A stretch of 16,023 bases of DNA, taken from assembly GCA_018376905.1 (NCBI GenBank), contig JAHAAK010000046.1:1-16023 (forward strand). Direction: 5' to 3'. Under the pieces are notes generated by a model that saw only the letters and a program-made list of their open reading frames with translations, ran no database searches and was not told the DNA's origin. Shown here in pieces: positions 6,798 to 14,310 of this stretch (positions are counted from its first letter, which is position 1; every line of letters starts with the position of its first letter). A program made the translations under genes and the position numbers. This DNA is from Collinsella sp. (GTDB lineage Bacteria > Actinomycetota > Coriobacteriia > Coriobacteriales > Coriobacteriaceae).

Positions 6798-8276
6798 ATG
6801 AATCTAGATACCTTTACTGGTCATCTGAAACTATCTGATAGTTATCGAAAAGCTCTGACGTTTTTCGTTTACCCGTTTATAGCTGTATTTTCTCTTTGCT
6901 TGGGATTTTTCTACTATTGCGCCTTTAAAGCCAGCGCTATCGGATTGCCTGGGCTATGGCTCTCGGCTCTGCCCTTAATCGCCTGCTTGTTCGTTGGTGT
7001 CCTATTATTAATTAAAGAGCAGCACAATCCCGCAATTTGCTTTGTAGTGATTGGTGTGCCCGCTGTAACTGCTTTTGGCCTTTTCATGCTGCCCGCTAAT
7101 GTTCCAGACGAGGCTTCTCATATTTGGCAGGCGGCCGCTTTATTGTCTCGTAACGGCAATGGCTTTGATGTTGTCTCTTGCTTCCAATTGGGTCAGTTTC
7201 CTTCATCGTACGCAGATTATTTTAATGCAATGACTCAGCCTACCGATTGGTCTAGCGTTTTTGTGTGCCATACGTATTTGGGGAGCTATTACCCTCATCT
7301 TTATTTAATTCCAGGAGTAATTCTAGGATTTGCTCAGCAATCGGGTTTTAATGCCTTTGTGGCCCTTTCAGTTTCGCGCGTGTGCGCCGGATTAGCATAT
7401 TGTTTCGCGGCTTATTGGGTAATTAAGCTGATGCCAGTTGGTAAAAATGCTGTTTTGATTTTTTTACTAAATCCCATTTTATTGCAGCAGGAAGCGTCTG
7501 TTTCGGCTGATTCTGTCGCAAACATTGTTGCCATTTTGTACGTTGCTGTAGTCGTTAAGATTTATGCGGACTCCTTGTATTCATATCGATCGCTGCTGGC
7601 GTTAATACTGCTATCCGTTTTACTGCTTCTTTCAAAGATAATGTTTTTCCCGTTGGTACTCTTGAACCTTATTCACTGGAAAAAACTTAAAGGAACAGAC
7701 AGCTATAAAAAGTTCATCTCTTCCTTCTTTGCGATAGCTTTTGTTGCGAGCTGCGCGTTCGTTTTTCTTTATCATGGAAGTTTCATGCCAGATTCATTTG
7801 ATTTGATGCGAGCGCCGCTGCATTGCGCAAAGGTTTTTATTAAGTCTATTTGGGAGATGGGGCCATTCTGGTTTCAATCCTATGCAGGTTACAATCTTGG
7901 CGCTCTTTCGATTAATGTTTGGCCTTTTTGTTTTTGGCTTTACATCATTCTCCAGTCTGTTGTTCTGTTTTATAACGATGAGAATAATAAAAAATTATTC
8001 TGCAGTACGGATTGCTTTGTAATGATTGCTGTTGTATTCGTCAATTTCTTCCTGATTGTTATGACGATGAGGAACTGGACTCTTACTGTTGATAAGCGTG
8101 AAGATATTATCATGGGGGTCCAAGGACGATATTTATTCCCACTGGTCCTTCCGGTTCTGTTGAATATCTTGCGACCGATAAAATCAAGTTCTGAAGGACA
8201 TGTCTTGCTTGGTTCTTCATTAATAATGAGTACTATTCTATTAGTGGACTTTATTTCAATTCTTTCTGCGTTTTAG
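6798..8276 (+). CDS. DUF2142 polytopic membrane protein, probable GT-C glycosyltransferase
   Basis: A 492-aa integral membrane protein with about ten or more hydrophobic helices. After the first three helices an external loop carries ANVPDEASHIWQA (PDE at 103-105, H108), the signature of DUF2142. An acidic pair followed by a histidine in the first large external loop is what GT-C enzymes use for catalysis with polyprenyl-phosphate sugars. Its likely role is to take the sugar from undecaprenyl phosphate (made by the 4889/5593 pair) and add it to the glycan outside the membrane. Family recognition is firm; GT-C activity is inferred. GGAG at 6784-6787 lies 10 nt before the ATG. It could alternatively be considered as a Wzy-like polymerase, but the PDExxH loop argues against that. 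Confidence 0.72.
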   Translation: MNLDTFTGHLKLSDSYRKALTFFVYPFIAVFSLCLGFFYYCAFKASAIGLPGLWLSALPLIACLFVGVLLLIKEQHNPAICFVVIGVPAVTAFGLFMLPANVPDEASHIWQAAALLSRNGNGFDVVSCFQLGQFPSSYADYFNAMTQPTDWSSVFVCHTYLGSYYPHLYLIPGVILGFAQQSGFNAFVALSVSRVCAGLAYCFAAYWVIKLMPVGKNAVLIFLLNPILLQQEASVSADSVANIVAILYVAVVVKIYADSLYSYRSLLALILLSVLLLLSKIMFFPLVLLNLIHWKKLKGTDSYKKFISSFFAIAFVASCAFVFLYHGSFMPDSFDLMRAPLHCAKVFIKSIWEMGPFWFQSYAGYNLGALSINVWPFCFWLYIILQSVVLFYNDENNKKLFCSTDCFVMIAVVFVNFFLIVMTMRNWTLTVDKREDIIMGVQGRYLFPLVLPVLLNILRPIKSSSEGHVLLGSSLIMSTILLVDFISILSAF

Positions 8277-8289
8277 GAGTTAGTGTTTC

Positions 8290-10566
8290 ATGTTGAACCT
8301 TCTTGAGGGCATTGGTTACACCGTTAAAGAAGAGGGATTTTATAACGTCCCCAAGAAGGTCTCCCATGTACTCTCAATGCATAGGCCTCGATTTGATTTC
8401 AGCTCTCGCCAAGACAATTCTTTTTTTGATGTTATTTTTATTAATGGATGTGATTATTCCGTTCCGCATCCTATTAGGTACCGTGTCGATCATCAGATTG
8501 AGGAACTTGAGGCTGCCGGCTTAACGGTCCAAAAGGTTAATGCCTGGGAGATGGAAAAGGATATTCTTAGGCATGCGCGTACTTTTATTATTTTCCGTTG
8601 TCCCCTAAGTGATGAAGTTGAATCTTTAATTAGGCAGGCAAAAAAACTCAATAAGCGCGTTATTTATGACATTGACGATTTGGTTATTGACACTGCTTAT
8701 ACCGATTCTATTCCGTTCGTTAATGCAATGACTGCTCATGATAAGTCTTGCTATGACGATGGCGTCAAGCGAATGGGTGAAACACTGAAGCTTTGCGATT
8801 GCGCTATCACTACTACTGAGGAGATGGCGGAAGAACTAAAAAAATATGTTTCCAGGGTTTATATAAATAGAAATGTAGCATCTGAATCGATGATTGATTA
8901 TTCGAATATTGCTATCTATCGTCGAGATGTACTCCCCAGCTTGCAAAGCTCAAGCGTCTTGCCTGAGGATAGGGTTCCCTACAAGCGAGCGGTTGAGCGT
9001 AGGGATGAAAAACAGAAAACTCAGGAAATCAGAATCGGCTATTTTAGCGGAAGCATTACCCATAATGCAGATTTCAATTTAGTGCTCCCAGCATTATCTA
9101 AGGTAATGGAGACTCATCACAACGTCACCTTGATGGTGGGCGGGGAACTCGATGTTCCTGATGACTTGATGCCATTTTCCGAACGTATTGTCACGTTCCC
9201 ATTTTGCGATTGGCGTCGGCTTCCAAATTATATTGCTTCCTGTGATATCAATATCGCTCCTTTGGAGAACACTCTATTCAATCGAGCTAAATCCGAGAAT
9301 AAATGGATTGAATCATCGCTTGTTAAGGTTCCTACGGTTGCTAGCAATGTTGGCGCCTTTAAGAAGATGATTCAGGATGGCGTTACTGGATTTCTCTGCG
9401 ATGGTGTTGAGGACTGGTGTGCTGTCCTCAATCGTCTGATATTAGATTCTGATCTTAGGAAGAGTGTCGGCGAATCTGCATATTTATACTGCCATGAGCA
9501 CTGCACTACTGTCTCGGCTGCTAAAGCAATCCGAGATATTATTGTAAAAGAACAATCTCCCAATCTCGGAATGGTCATGCCGAGCGTGAATACTAGCGGT
9601 GGTGTCTTAGTCGCCCTTAAGCACCTGTGCATTCTTCAGGACGCTGGTGTTGATGTATTAATACTTAATACCGACGATTCAACAAAGTGGCTTGAAGTTT
9701 TCGGACATCGTATTCCTGTTCTTAATCGTGTCGTTCCAAGTGGCAAACTCGATAAATGCCCTTTGTCGGGTGCAATTGATACTGCGGTTGCAACCCTTTG
9801 GGATACTCTTGATTTTGTTAAACGCTATCCACGTATTGGTAAGAAAAAGTACTTGGTTCAGAACCTGGAGACTGATTTTTATCTTCCAGGAGATAGGCTG
9901 CGTCTTCAGGCGAATTCTACTTATTTAAATAACGATATTGACTACCTGACGATCTCGCCTTGGTGCGAGGAATGGCTTCATGATAGGTTTGGTCAGAATT
10001 GTAAGTCGGTTCCGAATGGACTCGACCTTGCCTCGTTCCCTCATTCTGAGCGTGATTTCTCTATGCCTAAAATTCGGATACTTATTGAGGGGGATTGCGG
10101 TTCGGATTATAAAAATGTTGATGAAGCTTTCAGGGTAGTGGAAAGGCTTGACTCTGAAAGATATGAGATTTGGTATATGAACTACACTGGTAAAAAGAAG
10201 CCTTGGTACCGTATCGATAATTTCCTCGGTAGAGTGCCGCATGATCAAATATCAGACATCTATAACCAGTGTCATATTTTATTGAAGACAAGCATTCTCG
10301 AAAGTTTTTCATATCCCCCGTTGGAGATGATGGCGACCGGCGGCTTTGTTGTTGCTGTTCCCAATGGAGGTAACGCAGAGTTCCTTCGCGATGGATCGAA
10401 TTGCTTGCTTTACGGCCGTGGAGATATTGATGCTGCGGTGAGCTGCATTAATCGCATCGTTAATGATCGCGGTCTTCGTGAGACGCTGTATGGCGGGGGT
10501 TTGAAGACTGCGGAGGAGAGGGACTGGTCAAAACTGACGGATAAAGTCGTTCACCTATATGACTGA
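8290..10566 (+). CDS. Tandem GT4-GT4 glycosyltransferase, two GT-B modules in one chain
   Basis: A 758-aa protein holding two complete GT-B glycosyltransferases. Module 1 (about 45-418) has YDIDDLV (126-132), IGYFSGSITHNADF (249-262), and the donor-site stretch NRAKSENKWIESSLVKVPTV (331-350). Module 2 (about 424-758) has MPSVNTSGG (430-438), KKYLVQNLETDFYLPGD (519-535), ISPWCEEWL (555-563), and the GT4 donor motif ESFSYPPLEMMATGG (671-685). Module 2 resembles WsaF-type rhamnosyltransferases of S-layer glycan synthesis, which fits the dTDP-rhamnose genes nearby. Each module has its own donor motif, so two successive transfers by one enzyme are likely. AGGAG at 8275-8279 overlaps the previous stop. 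Both modules lack signal peptide or membrane helix and should be cytoplasmic. Donor identities are inference. Confidence 0.82.
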   Translation: MLNLLEGIGYTVKEEGFYNVPKKVSHVLSMHRPRFDFSSRQDNSFFDVIFINGCDYSVPHPIRYRVDHQIEELEAAGLTVQKVNAWEMEKDILRHARTFIIFRCPLSDEVESLIRQAKKLNKRVIYDIDDLVIDTAYTDSIPFVNAMTAHDKSCYDDGVKRMGETLKLCDCAITTTEEMAEELKKYVSRVYINRNVASESMIDYSNIAIYRRDVLPSLQSSSVLPEDRVPYKRAVERRDEKQKTQEIRIGYFSGSITHNADFNLVLPALSKVMETHHNVTLMVGGELDVPDDLMPFSERIVTFPFCDWRRLPNYIASCDINIAPLENTLFNRAKSENKWIESSLVKVPTVASNVGAFKKMIQDGVTGFLCDGVEDWCAVLNRLILDSDLRKSVGESAYLYCHEHCTTVSAAKAIRDIIVKEQSPNLGMVMPSVNTSGGVLVALKHLCILQDAGVDVLILNTDDSTKWLEVFGHRIPVLNRVVPSGKLDKCPLSGAIDTAVATLWDTLDFVKRYPRIGKKKYLVQNLETDFYLPGDRLRLQANSTYLNNDIDYLTISPWCEEWLHDRFGQNCKSVPNGLDLASFPHSERDFSMPKIRILIEGDCGSDYKNVDEAFRVVERLDSERYEIWYMNYTGKKKPWYRIDNFLGRVPHDQISDIYNQCHILLKTSILESFSYPPLEMMATGGFVVAVPNGGNAEFLRDGSNCLLYGRGDIDAAVSCINRIVNDRGLRETLYGGGLKTAEERDWSKLTDKVVHLYD

Positions 10567-10589
10567 TACTATAGTTTTAATTTGATGGA

Positions 10590-10641
10590 TGCATGCTTGC
10601 GGCAACGTAGACCTTTAAGTTAACGTTGCCGCAAGTATGCA
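10590..10641. repeat. 19-bp stem-loop at the operon/rmlA boundary
   Basis: Bases 10590-10607 (core GCATGCTTGCGGCAACG) pair with 10624-10641 (core CGTTGCCGCAAGTATGC) with a single G-T wobble, and the T-A pair 10608/10623 extends it to 19 bp around a 14-nt loop. It lies 24 nt after the tandem GT4 stop and 34 nt before rmlA. The T run after it is interrupted, so it is an imperfect terminator; it may instead attenuate or stabilise mRNA. It coincides with the GC change between the acquired genes and the rml genes. Confidence 0.6.
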
Positions 10642-10675
10642 ATGTTTGGCTGCTTTATTATTAAGGAGTTATGTT

Positions 10676-11575
10676 ATGAAAGGCATCATCCTCGCCGGCG
10701 GGTCCGGCACCCGCCTGTACCCGCTCACGCTCGTGACCTCCAAGCAGCTGCTGCCGGTCTACGACAAGCCCATGATCTACTACCCGCTGTCCACCCTCAT
10801 GCTGGCGGGCATCCGCGACATCCTGGTCATCTCCACGCCGACGGACCTCCCCAACTTCGAGCGCCTGCTCGGGGACGGCTCGCGCTACGGCGTGAACCTC
10901 TCCTACGCCGAGCAGCCGAGCCCGGACGGCCTGGCGCAGGCCTTCACCATCGGCGAGGAATTCATCGCCGGCGAGCCGTGCGCCCTCGTGCTCGGCGACA
11001 ACATCTTCTACGGCAACGGCCTGTCGCGCCACCTGACGCGCGCCGTCCAGAACGCCGAGTCGGGGAGGGCGACGGTGTTCGGCTACCACGTGGACGACCC
11101 CGAGCGCTTCGGCGTCGTGGAGTTCGACGGCGAGGGCCGTGCCGTCTCCATCGAGGAGAAGCCCGCCGAGCCCAAGAGCTCCTACGCCGTAACCGGCCTG
11201 TATTTCTACCCGGGCGACGTGGCCGCCAAGGCGCATAGGGTCGAGCCCTCGGCCCGCGGCGAGCTGGAGATCACCACGCTCAACCAGATGTACCTGGAGG
11301 AGGGGACGCTGTCCGTGGTGACCCTCGGCCGCGGCTACGCGTGGCTGGACACCGGCACCATGGAGAGCCTGCACGAGGCCGCGGAGTTCGTCCGCGCCGT
11401 GGAGCACTCCCAGGACCTTCCCGTGTCCGTCCCCGAGGAGATCGCCTGGGAGAACGGCTGGATCACGACCGCCGAGCTGGAGGAGGCCGCGAAGGCCTAC
11501 GGCAAGTCGGTCTACGGGCAGCACCTGAAGAAGGTCGCCGCCGGCGAGATCGTCAACAGCCCGCGCGAGTACTAG
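10676..11575 (+). CDS. rmlA: Glucose-1-phosphate thymidylyltransferase
   Basis: First enzyme of dTDP-L-rhamnose synthesis: glucose-1-phosphate plus dTTP gives dTDP-glucose and pyrophosphate, in the cytoplasm. The 299-aa protein has the nucleotidyltransferase signature GGSGTRLYP (8-16), SKQLLPVYDKPMIYYPL (22-38, with the uridylyl/thymidylyl-binding lysine region), LGDNIFYG (106-113, metal-binding Asp) and SIEEKP (158-163). The ELEITTLNQMYL and WLDTGTMESL segments are typical of RmlA. Length is standard. AAGGAG at 10663-10668 lies 7 nt before the ATG at 10676. GC is much higher than in the upstream genes, marking the conserved flank of the locus. It is separated from rmlB by a terminator and two unrelated genes. 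Confidence 0.96.
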   Translation: MKGIILAGGSGTRLYPLTLVTSKQLLPVYDKPMIYYPLSTLMLAGIRDILVISTPTDLPNFERLLGDGSRYGVNLSYAEQPSPDGLAQAFTIGEEFIAGEPCALVLGDNIFYGNGLSRHLTRAVQNAESGRATVFGYHVDDPERFGVVEFDGEGRAVSIEEKPAEPKSSYAVTGLYFYPGDVAAKAHRVEPSARGELEITTLNQMYLEEGTLSVVTLGRGYAWLDTGTMESLHEAAEFVRAVEHSQDLPVSVPEEIAWENGWITTAELEEAAKAYGKSVYGQHLKKVAAGEIVNSPREY

Positions 11576-11594
11576 CGCAAGCTTGTTTTCTTTC

Positions 11595-11622
11595 AGGGGT
11601 CACCGTTTATCTGGTGGCCCCT
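11595..11622 (+). terminator. Intrinsic terminator after rmlA
   Basis: AGGGGTCACC (11595-11604) pairs with GGTGGCCCCT (11613-11622), 10 bp with one G-T wobble around an eight-base loop, followed by TTCGTT. It lies 20 nt after the rmlA stop. The T run is short, so termination may be partial, but it would separate rmlA from the cassette that follows. Confidence 0.62.
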
Positions 11623-11670
11623 TTCGTTATGATTACGTTGACCATAAAGACAATATGATTGGGAGTGGAT

Positions 11671-12108
11671 GTGTTAAGCGTCTACTTTGGCGATATGCCA
11701 GAAGCGATTTACAACACAGCGACATATTTCAAAAACTCTTACCGGTCTTCTTGGATTACGGATCCCTATGCAGTCTCGATAATTAAAGATGTCGATCGAT
11801 CGGTTGTTGTCTCCGAAAACGTCATCGAAAGCCCTGTGCTTGGATCCATCTCCCCACTCCAGCTTTCTGGTGGCGTGAAAACGCTGCTGCTTATGAGATT
11901 TGATCGTAAGCATATTTTTAACGCTTCTACCTGTGGTGATAACTGTGCCAAGTGGATTCTCGACATGGCGAAAGACCGCAAGCTCGTTGTGAATCTCTAT
12001 CATGTGATGGACTTTGGTCGCGAGGATTTTAAAATTAAAGTCGTGAATAGCGGCCGAATCGTTCGCAACATGGCCGAATTGATTCACGAGTCGATTCCGT
12101 ATCTGTAG
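11671..12108 (+). CDS. DUF4869 domain protein
   Basis: A 145-aa soluble protein of unknown function that I recognise as DUF4869. Marks are the N-terminal MLSVYFGDMPEAIYNTATYF, NVIESPVLG (50-58), LSGGVKTLLLM (65-75), NASTCGDNCAKWI (84-96) and YHVMDFG (110-116). Conserved cysteines (C88, C92) in STCGDNC could bind metal or act catalytically, which is speculation. The start is GTG at 11671: family members begin with a short M-L-x-I/V-YFG, and GGGAG at 11661-11665 is 5 nt upstream; TTG at 11659 would overlap that site. It is followed after 9 nt by a P-loop ATPase gene, so the two are one operon. No link with sugar metabolism is visible. Confidence 0.75.
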   Translation: MLSVYFGDMPEAIYNTATYFKNSYRSSWITDPYAVSIIKDVDRSVVVSENVIESPVLGSISPLQLSGGVKTLLLMRFDRKHIFNASTCGDNCAKWILDMAKDRKLVVNLYHVMDFGREDFKIKVVNSGRIVRNMAELIHESIPYL

Positions 12109-12117
12109 GTACTGCTT

Positions 12118-13092
12118 ATGAACGGTTCGCATCTCGTTAAGATTTCCCGCCGCAGGGGAACTAAGTACACATTTACCATCAAGCGGAACATTACTATTGT
12201 GCGTGGCGATAGTGGCACGGGTAAGACGACACTGTTTGACATGGTCGCAGACTACATGCGAACGGGCGAGCAGTCGGGTGTTTCCTTGCAATGCGATTGT
12301 CCCTGTGTCGCCCTGACCGATTATGATTGGCGAAACCAGCTTTCGTCCGTTCATGACTCGATTGTATTTGTCGATGAGGGCTTAAAAGAGATCCATTCTG
12401 ATGAGTTTGCCCATCATGTGCTGTATTCCTCGAATTATTTCGTGCTGATCTCAAGGGCTGATTTCCCCAATCTTCCGTATAGCGTGGATGAGATTTACAA
12501 GATTAAGACGAGCGGAAAATACCATTCTTTCGTCCCTGTTTATCAAGATCGCGGGAATCATCGTTATGCTATTTCCCGGTCGGCGCCAAAACAGGACTTT
12601 TCTATCCTTCTATGCGAGGACAGTAAGTCTGGTTTCCAGTTCTTTAAACGGCATTTTGCTGACAGTGAGCTTACCTGTACTTCGGCCATGACGAACAGCG
12701 CGATTTTGGGCTGGTTGGATCAGCATCTCGACGATCGCGTGTTTGTTGTCGCGGACGGGGCGGCATTTGGGTGCTATGCGGACCGCGTCCTTAAGCTGCA
12801 AGACATTCACCGCGATACTGTTACGGTTTGTCTTCCCGAGTCGTTCGAATGGCTTCTGCTGAGCTCCGGCGTAATTTCAGGGCTAGATGTTAAGACGGTT
12901 TTGGAAACCCCAGAAGCCTTTGTAAACAGTGAGAAGTTTAAAAGCTGGGAGGATTTCTTCTATAAGTACTTACGTGAAATAACTGGGGATTCGGTTTTTC
13001 ACTACGACAAAGACTGCATTTCGGAGGCGTTTTGTACAGGAGGTAATTCTGCGAAGGTTATGGCTCTTATCGCATGCCGAAATGTCCGATAG
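12118..13092 (+). CDS. Small P-loop ATPase with possible Toprim-like C-terminal half
   Basis: A 324-aa protein partnered with DUF4869. The N-terminal half is a P-loop NTPase: ITIVRGDSGTGKTTLFDMV with Walker A GDSGTGKT (30-37), Walker B SIVFVDEG (81-88; D86, E87), and a following NYFVLISRADFP strand (106-117). The domain is very compact, with no long coiled-coil or ABC signature seen. The second half has FSILLCEDSKSGFQFF (161-176), VFVVADGAAFG (208-218) and LPESFEWLLL (239-248). Its E...DxA...E spacing recalls the Toprim domain of OLD-family nucleases, but this is pattern reading only, and key aspartates of a DxD pair are not clear. Such proteins are sometimes mis-named translation initiation factor 2. 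Starts at ATG 12118, with AGG 8 nt upstream overlapping the DUF4869 stop. Function unknown. Confidence 0.7.
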   Translation: MNGSHLVKISRRRGTKYTFTIKRNITIVRGDSGTGKTTLFDMVADYMRTGEQSGVSLQCDCPCVALTDYDWRNQLSSVHDSIVFVDEGLKEIHSDEFAHHVLYSSNYFVLISRADFPNLPYSVDEIYKIKTSGKYHSFVPVYQDRGNHRYAISRSAPKQDFSILLCEDSKSGFQFFKRHFADSELTCTSAMTNSAILGWLDQHLDDRVFVVADGAAFGCYADRVLKLQDIHRDTVTVCLPESFEWLLLSSGVISGLDVKTVLETPEAFVNSEKFKSWEDFFYKYLREITGDSVFHYDKDCISEAFCTGGNSAKVMALIACRNVR

Positions 13093-13167
13093 TTTTGTTG
13101 AATAGCGTCGCGGCGTCACTTCCTGCGGCATACTAAAGAAGCTGTACATGCTTCAGATTGGATTTTC

Positions 13168-14187
13168 ATGTCTGAGATTTTCGAACCCAAGAATATCATC
13201 GTCACTGGCGGCTGCGGCTTCATCGGCAGCAACTTCGTGCACTACGTGGTCAACAACCACCCCGAGGTGCACGTCACCGTCCTGGACAAGCTGACCTACG
13301 CCGGCAACCCCGAGAACATCGCGGGCCTGCCCTCCGACCGCGTGGAGCTCGTCGTGGGCGACATCTGCGACGCGGAGCTCCTGGACCGCATCGTCCCGGG
13401 CCACGACGCCATCGTGCACTACGCCGCCGAGTCCCACAACGACAACTCCATCGCCGACCCCGAGCCCTTCCTGCGCACCAACGTCGAGGGCACCTTCCGC
13501 CTCCTGGAGGCCGTCCGCAAGTACGGCGTCCGCTACCACCACGTCTCCACCGACGAGGTCTACGGCGACCTGGCGCTCGACGACCCCGCCAAGTTCACTG
13601 AGGAGACGCCCTATAAGCCCTCCTCCCCGTACAGCTCGACGAAGGCGTCCTCCGACATGCTCGTGCGCGCCTGGACCCGCACCTACGGCCTGCGCACCAC
13701 GATCTCCAACTGCTCCAACAACTACGGCCCCTACCAGCACGTGGAGAAGTTCATCCCCAGGCAGATCACCAACATCGTCGACGGCGTCCGCCCCAAGCTC
13801 TACGGGAGGGGCGAGAACGTGCGCGACTGGATCCACACCGAGGACCACTCCTCGGCCGTCTGGGACATCCTCACCAAGGGCCGCATGGGGGAGACCTACC
13901 TCATCGGCGCAAATGGCGAGAAGAACAACATCACGGTCCTGCGCATGATCCTCGAGGCGATGGGAAAGGACCCCGAGGACTTCGACTGGGTCGCCGACCG
14001 CCCCGGCCACGACCGCCGCTACGCCATCGACTCCACCAAGCTCCAGCGCGAGCTCGGCTGGAGGCCGGCCCACACCGACTTCGCCGGGGGCCTGAAGCAG
14101 ACCATCGACTGGTACGTCGCCAACGAGTCCTGGTGGCGCCCCGCCAAGGAGGCCACCGAGGCCCGCTACCGCGCGCAGGGCCAGTAA
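13168..14187 (+). CDS. rmlB: dTDP-glucose 4,6-dehydratase
   Basis: Second enzyme of dTDP-L-rhamnose synthesis: an NAD-dependent short-chain dehydrogenase/reductase that turns dTDP-glucose into dTDP-4-keto-6-deoxyglucose. The 339-aa protein shows TGGCGFIGSN (13-22, NAD-binding glycine motif), HYAAESHNDNSI (84-95), the catalytic STDEVYG (127-133) and YSSTK (155-159) motifs, NCSNNYGPYQHVEKFIP, and the GRGENVRDWIHTEDH segment typical of RmlB. Length is standard. The ribosome site is poor (GGAT near the ATG), but the start gives the normal N-terminus. It is GC-rich, like rmlA and the rmlC-rmlD fusion, and unlike the two genes just upstream. A 360-codon open frame on the opposite strand is a shadow of this gene's biased codons. 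Confidence 0.96.
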   Translation: MSEIFEPKNIIVTGGCGFIGSNFVHYVVNNHPEVHVTVLDKLTYAGNPENIAGLPSDRVELVVGDICDAELLDRIVPGHDAIVHYAAESHNDNSIADPEPFLRTNVEGTFRLLEAVRKYGVRYHHVSTDEVYGDLALDDPAKFTEETPYKPSSPYSSTKASSDMLVRAWTRTYGLRTTISNCSNNYGPYQHVEKFIPRQITNIVDGVRPKLYGRGENVRDWIHTEDHSSAVWDILTKGRMGETYLIGANGEKNNITVLRMILEAMGKDPEDFDWVADRPGHDRRYAIDSTKLQRELGWRPAHTDFAGGLKQTIDWYVANESWWRPAKEATEARYRAQGQ

Positions 14188-14208
14188 GACTGCATTCCGG
14201 CGAACCGC

Positions 14209-14278
14209 ACCGCGGGGCGCCCGCGCGGGGATGCAGGGCATGGGGATGATCCTGCGTCCCCGCGCGGGCGCCCCCGGT
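14209..14278. repeat. Very long GC-rich hairpin between rmlB and the rmlC-rmlD fusion
   Basis: Arm 14214-14237 pairs with 14251-14274 along 24 bp with one G-T wobble and a 13-base loop. ACCG (14209-14212) and CGGT (14275-14278) add four pairs past one bulged C. No T run follows, so it is not a standard terminator. It ends 32 nt before the next start codon. It could set the rmlB to rmlCD expression ratio through RNA processing or protection. Confidence 0.7.
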
Positions 14279-14310
14279 TATACAACCTCTTCGATAGGAG
14301 CTTTTCCCAC

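Noticed and set aside
11638..11659. TTGACC and TATGAT as a promoter for the DUF4869 gene
   Set aside because: The boxes are only 10 nt apart, and a start from this -10 would begin at or after the ribosome site, so it cannot serve as a normal promoter.
13153..14241. 362-codon open frame on the minus strand over rmlB
   Set aside because: Valine/glycine/alanine-rich with no motif; a mirror of rmlB codon bias. Similar frames opposite rmlA and the rmlC-rmlD fusion were rejected for the same reason.
14209..14278. Long hairpin as a rho-independent terminator for rmlB
   Set aside because: No T run follows on either strand, and the next rml gene begins 32 nt later.
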